This document shows positions 7,047 through 15,634 of a DNA stretch of 64,000 bases, one piece after another. Position 1 is the first letter of the stretch. Every line of letters starts with the position of its first letter. The DNA lies in NCBI RefSeq assembly GCF_018279165.1, contig NZ_CP047289.1, positions 2,177,001-2,241,000 on the forward strand, read 5' to 3'. The notes under the pieces were generated by a model. That model saw only the letters and a list, made by a program, of their open reading frames with translations. It searched no databases and was not told the DNA's origin. The translations under genes were made by a program, and so were the position numbers. This DNA is from Falsirhodobacter algicola. GTDB lineage: Bacteria; Pseudomonadota; Alphaproteobacteria; Rhodobacterales; Rhodobacteraceae.

Positions 7047-8318
7047 TTATGCCCGCCGGATCCCCAGCACCTGATACAGGATCAGCGCGGCGAGCGTGGC
7101 CGTTCCGATGCCGCCAATGGCGAAGCTGCCGATCGAGAACGAGAAGTTTCCCGACCCGAAGATCAGCGTCACCCCGACGGTGAACAGGTTGCGCGGGTCC
7201 GAAAAGTCCACGCGGTTATCGACCCAGAGCCGGATCATTGCCGCCGCGATCAGGCCGAACACGGCGACGGCCAGCCCGCCCAGCACGGGGGCGGGGATGG
7301 TTTGCAAGAGCGCGCCGAACTTCGGTGAAAAACCAAGAAGGATCGCGATCGACGCGGCGATCACGAAGATCAGCGTCGAAAAGACCTTGGTGACGGCCAT
7401 CACACCCATATTCTCCACATAGGTGGTGACGCCCGTTCCGCCGCCCGCGCCGGATACCATGGTGGCAAGGCCATCGCCGATGAACCCGCGTCCGATATAG
7501 GGGTCCATGTTCTGGCCGGTCATGCTGCCGATCGCCTTGATGTGACCGAGGTTCTCCGCGACCAAGATAAGGGCGACCGGTGCGATCAGGGTGATTGCCG
7601 AAAGCTGGAAGGTCGGGCTGTGGAATTGCGGCATTCCAAGCCAAGGCGCAGCCGCGAGCGCGGTGAAATCGATTCCCGGCAGCAGGCCGAACGCATTGCC
7701 GAGCACCAGCACCGCGACATATCCGGTGCCGATGCCCAGAAGGATCGACAGCCGCCGCATCTTCAGCGGGCCATAGGTCGAGAACAGCGCAACCGCGAGC
7801 AGCGTCAGCACGGCCACGAACATATGCGCACCGCTGCCTTGCATGCCCTGAACTCCGACGGGTGCAAGGTTCAGACCGATCGCAGCCCCGATGGCGCCCG
7901 TAACGGCGGGGGGCATCAGACGCTCGATCCAGCGGGTGCCGGTGGCCGTGACGATGACGCCGATGATGGCATAGAGCGCGCCACAAGCGATGATCCCGCC
8001 AAGAGCCGGGCCGATATTCGGGTTCGGTCCCGTGCCGGCATATCCCGTGACCGCGATGACGACCGCGATGAAGGAGAAGGACGAGCCGAGATAGCTCGGC
8101 ATCCGGCCGGCCGTGCAGATGAAGAAGATGATCGTGCCGATGCCCGAGAACAGGATCGCCAGATTCGGATCGAACCCCATCAGCAGGGGGCCGAGTATGG
8201 TCGAGCCCGACATCGCCAGGAGGTGTTGGAATCCCATCGGGACCGCAGCACTCCAGCGAAGCCGCTCGTCGGGCAAAACGACGGCATCATGTGTCAGCCG
8301 CCAACGTGGAAAGTACAT
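7047..8318 (-). CDS. Uracil/xanthine permease family transporter (NCS2, RutG-like)
   Basis: A 423-residue inner-membrane protein of the nucleobase:cation symporter-2 family. Visible marks are GFQHLLAMSGSTILGPLLMG in helix 1, an ALILVAENLGHIKAIG block (the Q/E-N-xGH-type signature in helix 8) and GGGTGVTTYVENMGVMAVTKV in helix 10. The N-terminus PRWRLTHDAVVLPDERLRW resembles the RutG/UraA side of the family, suggesting pyrimidine transport. The start has GAGGGAC upstream. It lies downstream of tctA on the same strand but behind a strong hairpin. It may be expressed separately from the nic operon or serve as a second carrier in it. Confidence 0.87.
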   Translation of the reverse strand: MYFPRWRLTHDAVVLPDERLRWSAAVPMGFQHLLAMSGSTILGPLLMGFDPNLAILFSGIGTIIFFICTAGRMPSYLGSSFSFIAVVIAVTGYAGTGPNPNIGPALGGIIACGALYAIIGVIVTATGTRWIERLMPPAVTGAIGAAIGLNLAPVGVQGMQGSGAHMFVAVLTLLAVALFSTYGPLKMRRLSILLGIGTGYVAVLVLGNAFGLLPGIDFTALAAAPWLGMPQFHSPTFQLSAITLIAPVALILVAENLGHIKAIGSMTGQNMDPYIGRGFIGDGLATMVSGAGGGTGVTTYVENMGVMAVTKVFSTLIFVIAASIAILLGFSPKFGALLQTIPAPVLGGLAVAVFGLIAAAMIRLWVDNRVDFSDPRNLFTVGVTLIFGSGNFSFSIGSFAIGGIGTATLAALILYQVLGIRRA

Positions 8319-8357
8319 TATCGGTCCCTCGTCCTTTTTTGGGTTTCATAACGAAAG

Positions 8358-8382
8358 ACGCCGCCCTTTGGCAGGGCGGCGT
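8358..8382 (-). terminator. Probable terminator after tctA
   Basis: A perfect 9-bp stem (ACGCCGCCC / GGGCGGCGT) with a 7-base loop lies just beyond the tctA stop. On the minus strand it is followed by TCTTTCGTTATG, a weak U-rich tail. It marks the likely end of the nicEDXF-tctCBA transcript. Confidence 0.7.
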
Positions 8383-8392
8383 TGCGGGTGGT

Positions 8393-9895
8393 TCATTGGG
8401 GTGCAGCGCGGCGTTTCGCGCGGGCAAAGGCGGCCCCGATCAATGGCAAGAGGATCAGCGCCGCGCAGACCGCAATCAAGGTCGCGGAGATCGGACGCTC
8501 GATGAAGATCGTCCACGATCCGCGGCTGATCATCAGACTGCGGCGGACGTTCTCCTCCAATATCGGGCCGAGTATCAGTCCGAAGGCCAGAGGCGTGACC
8601 GGCAGGCGAAGGCGCGACAGCACGAAGCCGGTGACCCCGAAGGCGATCATGACATAGACATCGTTGATGTCGTTGCGGATCGCGAAGGCCCCGATCACGC
8701 AGAAAATGGCGATGAAGACATACATCAGTTCGGGCGGAACGCGCGTGACGAGGACCGAGACGGGAATGATCGCAAGGCCGAAGATCAACGTCGCCACCAG
8801 CGCCAGCAGGACCGAGCCATAGATCCAGCTGACGAATGTAGGATCGCTGGCGAACAGCAGTGGCCCGGGTGTCAGCCCGTGCACCATCAGGGCCCCCATC
8901 AGAACGGCGCTGACCGTATCGCCCGGCACGCCCAACGACATCAGGGGGACCAGCGATCCGCCGACGCTGGCGGAATTGGCGGCCTCGGGGGCGATGACGC
9001 CATCGACATGGCCGGTGCCGAACTTCTCGGGCTCGCGCGATAGGCGGCGTTCCTGCGCATAGGCCATCGAGACGGCGACCGCCGACCCCGCCGCCGGGAC
9101 CGCCCCGATGAACGTGCCGATCAGCGAGCCGCGCAGAATGACCTTCCACCGCGAGATCAGATCCCGGATCGGCACATAGATCCGCCCGATGGAGGGGCGG
9201 GTATCGACCCCGCGCGGCCGATCCACGAGGTTCTGCAGAATCTCGGCCAGACCGAACAGCCCGATGATCACGGGGATCAGGTTGAACCCCGATTGCAGGG
9301 CGGGCACATCCATCGTCATGCGCTGTGCATCGGTCAGGCTGTCGAACCCGACCATGCCCAGAACGACCCCGATCAGCCCGACGAGCGTGGCCGTCAGAGT
9401 GGACCCGTTCGAGGCAAAGGACAGCATGACGATGCCGAACAAGGCCAAGGCGGCGAATTCGGGGCTGCGGAAATTCGAGGCGAACCCCGCCAGAAGCGGC
9501 GTCAGCACGACCAGAAGGATCAGCCCCAGCATCCCCCCGATGGTGGAGGCGATCAGGGCATAGTTCAGCGCCTGTCCGGCGCGGCCCTGCTGGGTCATCG
9601 GAAAGCCGTCCACCTGCGTGAAGATGGAGGCGGGCGTTCCCGGCAGCTTCAGCAGGATCGCCGAGATCGACCCGCCATAGACGCTCGACATGAAGATCGC
9701 GATGAGGAACAGGATCGCGGCGGCGGGTGTCATGCCGAAGGTGGTCGGCATCAGGATCGCCAGCGCCATGGTGGACGAAATGCCCGGAATCGCACCGAGG
9801 ATCAGCCCCAGAAGGGTGCCCGCCGCGATCAGCCCCAGCATGGCGGGATCCGTCAGGAACTGTCCCATGGTCTCAAGAAAGGCGTTGGTCAGCAT
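8393..9895 (-). CDS. tctA: Tripartite tricarboxylate transporter, large permease subunit
   Basis: A 500-residue polytopic membrane protein. The opening blocks GLIAAGTLLGLILGAIPGISSTMALAIL and YGGSISAILLKLPGTPAS are the conserved TctA signature, repeated as an internal duplication (GTFIGAVPAAGSAVAV, SLGVPGDTVSAVLMGA). With TctB and TctC it forms a secondary, binding-protein-dependent uptake system. Seven bases separate it from tctB. Placement directly after nicEDXF in one gene string suggests that it imports a nicotinate-pathway compound rather than citrate; this is inference from gene order. Confidence 0.92.
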   Translation of the reverse strand: MLTNAFLETMGQFLTDPAMLGLIAAGTLLGLILGAIPGISSTMALAILMPTTFGMTPAAAILFLIAIFMSSVYGGSISAILLKLPGTPASIFTQVDGFPMTQQGRAGQALNYALIASTIGGMLGLILLVVLTPLLAGFASNFRSPEFAALALFGIVMLSFASNGSTLTATLVGLIGVVLGMVGFDSLTDAQRMTMDVPALQSGFNLIPVIIGLFGLAEILQNLVDRPRGVDTRPSIGRIYVPIRDLISRWKVILRGSLIGTFIGAVPAAGSAVAVSMAYAQERRLSREPEKFGTGHVDGVIAPEAANSASVGGSLVPLMSLGVPGDTVSAVLMGALMVHGLTPGPLLFASDPTFVSWIYGSVLLALVATLIFGLAIIPVSVLVTRVPPELMYVFIAIFCVIGAFAIRNDINDVYVMIAFGVTGFVLSRLRLPVTPLAFGLILGPILEENVRRSLMISRGSWTIFIERPISATLIAVCAALILLPLIGAAFARAKRRAAPQ

Positions 9896-9902
9896 GAAAC
9901 CC

Positions 9903-10397
9903 TCAGGATGGAAGCGGGATGTTCAGCGCGTGGATGAAGACCGTCCGCACCGTCACGGCAATGAGCAGGGCAAAGAGGACCGCCCCCATCGCGGCCCGCC
10001 GATGCGGCACGCCGCTGCGGGCCAGCAGCACGCCCAGCCACGGCATGGCGAAGATCGCAACGGCCCATGTGGTGCCGACGCCCTGCATCAGGCCGGGAAG
10101 CACCATCAGTGTCAGCACCATCGCGCCGGCAAGCATCAGGCCGGATCGGCTGGCCGGGGCGCTCTTGCCCCGTCCGCCGCGCCGGCCCGTCAGGGCGACG
10201 ATGCCCAAACCGACACCGTAAAGGCCTATGGCGATCAGGCACAGACGCCCCAGAAAGAACGGCCCCGGATCGCCCCGCATGATGGTGCCCGCATAGGAGG
10301 CGCGGCCATGTTCCAGCATCGCCAAGCCGACGATGGCAATGCCCGCGAAGAAGGCTGCCCGCGCCAGTTGCAGTGCGCCGGTGTTTGGATCGTCCAT
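9903..10397 (-). CDS. tctB: Tripartite tricarboxylate transporter, small membrane subunit
   Basis: A 164-residue protein with four hydrophobic segments and the low sequence conservation usual for TctB. It is identified mainly by size, topology and position between tctC and tctA. The N-terminal part (AAFFAGIAIVGLAMLEHG) and the GDPGPFFLGRL segment resemble TctB proteins. A GGGAAA stretch lies upstream of ATG 10397. Its role is to complete the membrane complex with TctA. Confidence 0.85.
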   Translation of the reverse strand: MDDPNTGALQLARAAFFAGIAIVGLAMLEHGRASYAGTIMRGDPGPFFLGRLCLIAIGLYGVGLGIVALTGRRGGRGKSAPASRSGLMLAGAMVLTLMVLPGLMQGVGTTWAVAIFAMPWLGVLLARSGVPHRRAAMGAVLFALLIAVTVRTVFIHALNIPLPS

Positions 10398-10435
10398 GTA
10401 AGATTTCCCGGTGGATCAGGTGCCGATCGCGGCGC

Positions 10436-11416
10436 CTAGCGTTTCAGGCCGTCCGCGACCAGATCGGCATCCAGCAGCAGGGGATAGACGGTTTCGATCT
10501 GCCGGTTCAGTTCGGCTTCGGCCATCTCGGGGCCACCGGGGCGCAGGACCGTGCCGTTGTTGGTTGCCGCCGCCACGAAATCCGGGGCGTTGATGGCCTC
10601 CAGCAGGGCATCCGACAAGGTGGCCTTCACCTCGGGCGGCAAACCTTTGGGGGCGACGATCATGATGAAATCGTTCGCGGTGAAATCGTAACCCTGCTCT
10701 TTGAAGGTCGGCACATCGGGCAATTGGGGATGGCGCTGCTCGGACGCCACGCCCAGCACGTTGAGGGTGCCCGCGCGGGCATGTTCCAGCACCGGGGGGA
10801 TGGGCAGCGTGGCGGATTGAACCTCTCCGGTCAGCAGGGCCGTGGCGGTGGGGCCATGGCCGGCATAGGGCAGGGTCATCATGTCGATCCCCAACTCCCC
10901 GGCGATGATATGGGCGAAGATGAACGAGTTGCCGCCGGGCGGATCGTTGCCGTTCAGCAGGGCCATCGGATCGTCCTGCATCGCCGTGACGTAATCGGCC
11001 AAAGTGGCGATGCCGGTCGTGGCGGCCACTTCGAGCGCGGCAGGCTCGTCCGAGACGTAGACCAGAGGCTCGAAATCCTCCATCTGCGGGGCGTTGACGT
11101 TCATGTAGGACTGCGAGATGCCGTGCATCCCCATGACGCCGATCGTATAGCCGTCGGGCTTGGCGCTGGCCAAGGCGCGCATTCCGGTGGACCCGCCAGC
11201 GCCCACGACGTTGTCGACGACGACGGGGTTGTCCAGAATCTGCGACAGCTCATTGGCGATCAGACGGCCCATGATGTCGTGACCGCCCCCTGCGGGCCAT
11301 ACGACCGTCATGTGGATGGGCTGATCGGGGAAGGATTGGGCGAATGCGGATTGACCCGAAAACGCCAACATGGCTGCGGGGATAATGAGCGATGACAGCA
11401 ACATGCGTTTGTTCAT
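10436..11416 (-). CDS. tctC: Periplasmic substrate-binding protein of the TTT system (Bug family)
   Basis: A 326-residue protein with an N-terminal signal peptide (LLSSLIIPAAMLAFSGQSAFAQ). After it come FPDQPIHMTVVWPAGGGHDIMGR, the GNDPPGGNSFIFAHIIAGELGIDMM block and GEVQSATLPIPPVLEHARAGTLNVLGVAS, all typical Bug/TctC features. It should capture a carboxylate in the periplasm and hand it to TctAB. At least one Bordetella Bug protein has been reported to bind nicotinate/nicotinamide. That, and the location beside nicF, makes a pyridine carboxylate the most attractive ligand. Confidence 0.9.
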   Translation of the reverse strand: MNKRMLLSSLIIPAAMLAFSGQSAFAQSFPDQPIHMTVVWPAGGGHDIMGRLIANELSQILDNPVVVDNVVGAGGSTGMRALASAKPDGYTIGVMGMHGISQSYMNVNAPQMEDFEPLVYVSDEPAALEVAATTGIATLADYVTAMQDDPMALLNGNDPPGGNSFIFAHIIAGELGIDMMTLPYAGHGPTATALLTGEVQSATLPIPPVLEHARAGTLNVLGVASEQRHPQLPDVPTFKEQGYDFTANDFIMIVAPKGLPPEVKATLSDALLEAINAPDFVAAATNNGTVLRPGGPEMAEAELNRQIETVYPLLLDADLVADGLKR

Positions 11417-11485
11417 GCGTGATCTCCGTCTGCTGGAAAGGGGAAAGGATCGAGGCCGATACCGGGATGGTCCGGCCCTTCTTGT

Positions 11486-12118
11486 TCAGATCGTGGCGGG
11501 CAGTGTGGCCAACCATGACAGGATGTCGGCGCTGTCGGTGACGTCGGCGTATTTCTGGCCCATGTCGTAGAGGTTCGCGTCATGGGGCGCTTGGGCGCGG
11601 TCGGCGCAGCAATCGTGCGGCACCAGAACGCCGAAGCCCGACTGCACCGCATCGACCACGGTGGCGCGTACGCAGCCCGAGGTCGTGGCCCCCGTGACGA
11701 CGACGGTATCGACCCGCGCCCCGGTCAGGATCGCGGCGAGCGTGGAGCCGAAGAAGGACGACGCGCCCTTCTTGGTGACCACGGCATCGGTCGGCCGGAT
11801 GCCGGTCGCGGGGTTGATCTCGACCAGCCGCGTGCCTTCGATCAATGCCGCCATGCCGGCCGCCTTCTTTAGCCATGCGAGCGTTTCGACCTCGCCCGGG
11901 TGATAGGCGATGGTCGTGAAGACGACGGGAAAGCCCTTGGCGCGGGCGGCGTCGCAGATGTCCTTTGTGCGCGCCATCTGCTCTGCGGCGTCGGAGGCCG
12001 TCGGATAGTTCGTGTCGGTGAAGCCATAGCTGAAATCGACGACGACGATCGCAGGGCGCGTGCCGCGCGGAACGGGGCGGCCGAACCCTGCCTCTTCGTA
12101 GATCTGTTGCTGGGACAT
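11486..12118 (-). CDS. nicF: Maleamate amidohydrolase (isochorismatase-like)
   Basis: A 210-residue cysteine hydrolase. The expected catalytic triad is visible: Asp28 in IVVVDFSYGF, Lys117 in VVTKKGASSFFG and Cys149 in TGATTSGCVRATVVDA. It hydrolyses maleamate to maleate and ammonium in the cytoplasm. The family also includes N-carbamoylsarcosine amidases. The assignment as NicF comes from the FS.GFTD motif, the length and the adjacency to nicX, nicD and nicE. It is followed by tctC in the same orientation. Confidence 0.9.
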   Translation of the reverse strand: MSQQQIYEEAGFGRPVPRGTRPAIVVVDFSYGFTDTNYPTASDAAEQMARTKDICDAARAKGFPVVFTTIAYHPGEVETLAWLKKAAGMAALIEGTRLVEINPATGIRPTDAVVTKKGASSFFGSTLAAILTGARVDTVVVTGATTSGCVRATVVDAVQSGFGVLVPHDCCADRAQAPHDANLYDMGQKYADVTDSADILSWLATLPATI

Positions 12119-12139
12119 AGCGGTTCCTCGAGGGGGTGA

Positions 12140-12163
12140 GAGGGCGGCCGTCGCGCCGCCCTC
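12140..12163 (-). other. Hairpin between nicX and nicF
   Basis: GAGGGCGGC pairs perfectly with GCCGCCCTC around a 6-base loop in the 51-base gap between the nicX stop and the nicF start. Without a T-run it is more likely an intra-operon processing or attenuation element than a full terminator. Confidence 0.45.
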
Positions 12164-12169
12164 GGCGCG

Positions 12170-13201
12170 TCAGTCGCGCGTCATCTGGATGTCCTTCACG
12201 ACGATATCGCCGTCGATGACGACCGCCTCGTCGTCGAGGAACAACGAACAGCCGCGCATCGGGATGTCGAGATGGCACGCGGTGTCGTTCGGCCCGCCCA
12301 GTTCGTTGTTCGGCCCGGTGGAGAACATGACGTTGCCGTAGAAGCTGCGCGGCTCCATGCCCATGCCGCCCTCGAAGGTGCCGGGGACGAAGTTGTGCCA
12401 TTTGGCGTTCGGGTTCATGCCCCAGCCGACATGGCTCATCCCCATGCCGCGCGGGTCTTTGAAGGCCGCCATGTATTCCTTGACGATCTGCGCCTCCAGC
12501 CCGCCGCGGATGTCGGTGATCCAGCCCTTTTCGATCGTGTAGGTGATCGGCTCGCGCACCATCAGGTTCTGCGGCAACAGGATGTCGCCGGGGGCCACGA
12601 CGATCTGACCGTCCACGCCGTCATCATCCCCGCCCGTGAAGACGAAGCCCGAGGGCCAGTGATCCCAGCGGCCGGGCGTGTCGGTGCAGGCGTATTCCGC
12701 GACCGTCTCGTAGGTGTTCAGCTTGTAGGTCACGTCCGTGCCATGGGGCGAGGTGATGCGCATCACCTTGGCCCGGTCCAGAATGCCGGCCGCGATCTCC
12801 ACCTTCTCGCGAAGCTCGGGGTAGGGCAGCATCCGGGCCAGAAGCTCGGGCGGCTCCACCGCCGTCAGAACGCGGGTGCCGGCGGCCTGAATGGCGAATT
12901 GCTCGGGGCTGAACAGCAAGAAGATGCAGTCGATCAGCATGTCGCAATTCTTGAGCGCCTCGACGGCGTCCGGCATGGCGGCAAGGCCGGTCTGCCCCAC
13001 GGCCCAAGCGGCACTGACGGGCGGGGTGGGCAGGCGCATGTGATACATGTTCGCGCCCAGACGCTGGCCCGCCGCCATGAAGGCATCGGCGTAGTCCATG
13101 CGGTCGTTGCCCTGCGTCAGCACGACCAGCTTCTCGCCGCTCCGTACGCCCGACATCTTCAGCTGATGCAGGCAGATTTCCGTAAAGCTCGTATGGTCCA
13201 T
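12170..13201 (-). CDS. nicX: 2,5-dihydroxypyridine 5,6-dioxygenase
   Basis: A 343-residue non-haem iron enzyme of the leucyl aminopeptidase/NicX fold that opens the ring of 2,5-dihydroxypyridine to N-formylmaleamate. The expected metal ligands appear as His257 (GMGMSHVGWG), His310 and Asp312 (CHLDIP). All three are shifted by eight positions from the His265/His318/Asp320 I recall for Pseudomonas putida NicX. The tail FLDDEAVVIDGDIVVKD also fits. It lies 12 bases after nicD in the operon. Full length, no anomalies. Confidence 0.94.
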   Translation of the reverse strand: MDHTSFTEICLHQLKMSGVRSGEKLVVLTQGNDRMDYADAFMAAGQRLGANMYHMRLPTPPVSAAWAVGQTGLAAMPDAVEALKNCDMLIDCIFLLFSPEQFAIQAAGTRVLTAVEPPELLARMLPYPELREKVEIAAGILDRAKVMRITSPHGTDVTYKLNTYETVAEYACTDTPGRWDHWPSGFVFTGGDDDGVDGQIVVAPGDILLPQNLMVREPITYTIEKGWITDIRGGLEAQIVKEYMAAFKDPRGMGMSHVGWGMNPNAKWHNFVPGTFEGGMGMEPRSFYGNVMFSTGPNNELGGPNDTACHLDIPMRGCSLFLDDEAVVIDGDIVVKDIQMTRD

Positions 13202-13213
13202 GTCGTTTCCCCG

Positions 13214-13987
13214 TTAGGCAGTGAAGTCGATGACGGCGGCCAGGAACCCGTCGAGATCGTCCCATGGGATCATGTGGCCCGCCCCCTCGACCGTGCGGAT
13301 CTCGATCCCGGCGGCGAGGTTGCGAATCTCGGCGATGTCGGCCTCCCCGATCACCGGCGCGGCGCCCGCCACCACCAGCCGCATCGGCAGCGTCAGATGC
13401 GGCAGATCGGCGTGGATGTCGTCGGTGTGGAAGCCGTCGAAGGCGGTCTTGATGGCGGTGTATTGGCAGGTGTGCAGCCATTCGGCCCGCAACCGGACCT
13501 GCTCGTCGGTCCATGTCGGGCAGAAGGCGCGCATCTCCTCGAAGGTGATGCCCTTCTGCGCCAAGCGGATGGAATCGCCGTACCAAGGCCATGCCGACGG
13601 GTAGGGGCGGCGGCCCGGCCCGGAGACCGGCGGATCGACCAGCAACAGCCCGGCAAAGGCCTCGGCATCCTTGCGCGCGGCCCGGATGGCCGTGCGCGCG
13701 CCCATCGAATGGCCCAGCACATAGGGGCGGTCCAGCGTGGCCGCGACCGCGAGGGCATCCTCGGCCATGGCGTCCAGCGAGTAATCCAGATCGCCCGCTT
13801 CGGACAGGCCCCGTCCCCGGACATCGAGGACATGCACGTCGAAGCGCGCCGCCAGACGTTCCGCAACGAAGCCCCATGTGATCGCGGGCGAGGTGATGCC
13901 GGGGATCAGCAGCAGTTGCGGGCCCGGCCCGGCATAATGGATCAGATGCTGACGGATGCCGTTGGCATGGATGTTGTAGCCCCGCAT
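13214..13987 (-). CDS. nicD: N-formylmaleamate deformylase (alpha/beta hydrolase)
   Basis: A 257-residue alpha/beta hydrolase that releases formate from N-formylmaleamate. The nucleophile elbow is GHSMG (Ser94), the acid Asp118 in LLLVDPP and the histidine His238 in GAGHMIPWD. These are each seven residues before the Ser101/Asp125/His245 known for the P. putida enzyme. ATG 13987 overlaps the nicE stop by one base (TGATG), fixing this start against longer in-frame alternatives. Cytoplasmic. Confidence 0.94.
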   Translation of the reverse strand: MRGYNIHANGIRQHLIHYAGPGPQLLLIPGITSPAITWGFVAERLAARFDVHVLDVRGRGLSEAGDLDYSLDAMAEDALAVAATLDRPYVLGHSMGARTAIRAARKDAEAFAGLLLVDPPVSGPGRRPYPSAWPWYGDSIRLAQKGITFEEMRAFCPTWTDEQVRLRAEWLHTCQYTAIKTAFDGFHTDDIHADLPHLTLPMRLVVAGAAPVIGEADIAEIRNLAAGIEIRTVEGAGHMIPWDDLDGFLAAVIDFTA

Positions 13988-14736
13988 CAATACGCCCCCG
14001 ACAAGAGCGCGCCGCCGCCCGGCACCCGCGTCGGCAGGTTCAGGGCATTCAGCATCTGCCATGTGGTGGCGATGGCGGCGGTCAGCACCGGCTTGCCGGT
14101 CTGTGCCTCCACCGTGGAGACGGCGGGCAGCGAGGGCATCTGCACGCAGGCCGACAGGACGATCACATCGGCCTCGGCGATGTCCATGCCGGCGACGATG
14201 CCGGGCAGGTTCATCGGATCATGGGCCGCAACTGCCAGATTGTCCTGAATCTCCAGCGCGACGTAATCGACGATCTCGAACCCTTCGGCGCGGATGTAAT
14301 CGACGACCATCTCGGTCAGCGGCTTCATATAGGGGGTGACGACGGCGACTTTCTTCGCGCCCATCGCCTTCAGCCCGTCGATCAGCGCGCCCGCCGAATT
14401 GACGACCGCCCCCGCGCTGCCATTGCCCTGCACCACGCCCGTCAGGCGTTCTTGCGAGGCCCGGTGATAGCCCTTGCCCATCGCCATGATGGCGACGAGG
14501 CAGGCATAGCCCATCACATCCACCTGCGCATCCGACAGTTCCAGCGCGCAACGGTCCGAACTGGCATCCATCGTGGCCAGTTCGTCCTTGGTCACATGCT
14601 TCATCCGCATCCGCGCCGAATGGAAGGTGAACCGCTCCGCCGCGATCAACTCGCGCGCCTTCAACAGCGCCGGGATCTCCGTCTCCATCGTGATGTTGGA
14701 ACTGGGGACGATCTGCCCGATTCGATAAGGTCTCAT
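13987..14736 (-). CDS. nicE: Maleate cis-trans isomerase
   Basis: A 249-residue member of the Asp/Glu racemase superfamily that converts maleate to fumarate, the last step of the pathway. The two catalytic cysteines are Cys79 (MGYACLVAIMAMG) and Cys197 (VLSACVQMPSL). The opening MRPYRIGQIVPSSNITMETE is characteristic of maleate isomerases. It is the first gene of the minus-strand nic operon. Its upstream region carries a near-perfect palindrome at 14771-14786. Confidence 0.95.
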   Translation of the reverse strand: MRPYRIGQIVPSSNITMETEIPALLKARELIAAERFTFHSARMRMKHVTKDELATMDASSDRCALELSDAQVDVMGYACLVAIMAMGKGYHRASQERLTGVVQGNGSAGAVVNSAGALIDGLKAMGAKKVAVVTPYMKPLTEMVVDYIRAEGFEIVDYVALEIQDNLAVAAHDPMNLPGIVAGMDIAEADVIVLSACVQMPSLPAVSTVEAQTGKPVLTAAIATTWQMLNALNLPTRVPGGGALLSGAY

Positions 14737-14770
14737 GCCGATTCCTCGTGTCCTTTTTTCCGACGTTCAT

Positions 14771-14786
14771 TTGTTCAGTTGAACAA
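14771..14786. promoter_or_regulatory. Palindromic candidate operator of the nicE operon
   Basis: TTGTTCA-GT-TGAACAA, seven-base perfect arms with a two-base centre, lies 35 bases before the nicE start. It is a good size for a TetR or MarR dimer. The nearest regulators are the TetR protein encoded next to it and the MarR protein further up. Confidence 0.6.
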
Positions 14787-14838
14787 TTATAGGAAAAAGA
14801 CATCGGCGGCGGATGAAAACCCCATTATGCACAAAAAA

Positions 14839-15507
14839 TCAGCTTGCGGAGACGCCCGCTGCCAAAAATGTAACGAGATGTTGGAGCATCGGGTCCTTTC
14901 CAAGGTCCGATACATGGCCCTCGGTCATGTCGCCGAGGCGGCCCAGATCGTTCAGCATGAACATGTAGGTGCCCACCATGAACGCCATGCGGATGCTGAT
15001 CGTATCGCAGGGCAGGTGGGGCAGGACATCGGCCAGCGCATCCACATAGCGGCGGACCGAACTGTCGTAGACCTCGCGGCGCAGCCGCATCGCATGCTCT
15101 TCGGGTTCGGAATGCAGCCGTGCCTGAAGGCGCACGAAGGCCGCCCCGCCGGGGCCGCTGTATTTCATCTCCCACTGGGGAAGGAGATAGGCGTGGATGA
15201 TCGCGCGGACGGTGGGTTTCACCGGGTCGGCCAGCAGCGCGTCCAGCAAGGCGTGGCGGTGGCGGGAGATGTCGCCCCCGCGGCGGCGGAACACCTCGTC
15301 GAAAAGGTCGCGCTTGGTCCCGAAGTAATAGCGGATCAACCCTTGCGCGACCCCGGCACGCTCGGCGATGTCCCGGGTGCTGGCCCCGTTATAGCCCGCC
15401 TCGGCGAAGACCAGCTCCGCTTGGTCCAGAATGCTATCGCGCAGATCGGGGGAGTTTCGCGGGCGCCCTCTGCTGCGACGCGGGGGGGCCTCGGGGGCTT
15501 CGCTCAT
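14839..15507 (-). CDS. TetR-family regulator (NicS-like)
   Basis: A 222-residue protein with an N-terminal basic arm (PRRSRGRPRN), then a TetR helix-turn-helix (AGYNGASTRDIAERAGVAQGLIRYYFGTKRDLFDEVF) and a divergent ligand-binding domain. In P. putida the nicotinate genes are controlled by a TetR protein (NicS) and a MarR protein (NicR). Both classes are present here between the two halves of the nic cluster. Nicotinate or 6-hydroxynicotinate as inducer is inferred. A short palindrome at 15557-15570 may be its own operator. Confidence 0.82.
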   Translation of the reverse strand: MSEAPEAPPRRSRGRPRNSPDLRDSILDQAELVFAEAGYNGASTRDIAERAGVAQGLIRYYFGTKRDLFDEVFRRRGGDISRHRHALLDALLADPVKPTVRAIIHAYLLPQWEMKYSGPGGAAFVRLQARLHSEPEEHAMRLRREVYDSSVRRYVDALADVLPHLPCDTISIRMAFMVGTYMFMLNDLGRLGDMTEGHVSDLGKDPMLQHLVTFLAAGVSAS

Positions 15508-15556
15508 GGGGATGTCGTTTCCGTGGTGGTTCCGTTTGACCGCAGTGTGCGCATCG

Positions 15557-15570
15557 CACCTACATAGGTG
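15557..15570. promoter_or_regulatory. Palindrome upstream of the tetR gene
   Basis: CACCTA-CA-TAGGTG, a perfect six-base inverted repeat with a two-base centre, lies 50 bases before the TetR start codon. It is a plausible autoregulatory operator. Confidence 0.45.
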
Positions 15571-15634
15571 AAGCGCCCGTCATCGACAGGGCGGCATGTG
15601 CAGCGGCCCTTGGGGCATTGCCGTTGCCATGCAT

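Noticed and set aside
7047-8318. Assigning the NCS2 permease as the nicotinate transporter
   Set aside because: It lies behind the hairpin at 8358-8382 and its motifs match nucleobase carriers. The TTT system is inside the nic gene string and is the better candidate.
12272-14248. A 658-codon plus-strand frame opposite nicX and nicD
   Set aside because: Composition is typical of antisense translation (many Arg, His, Gly, Val); the minus-strand genes carry catalytic motifs and correct overlaps.
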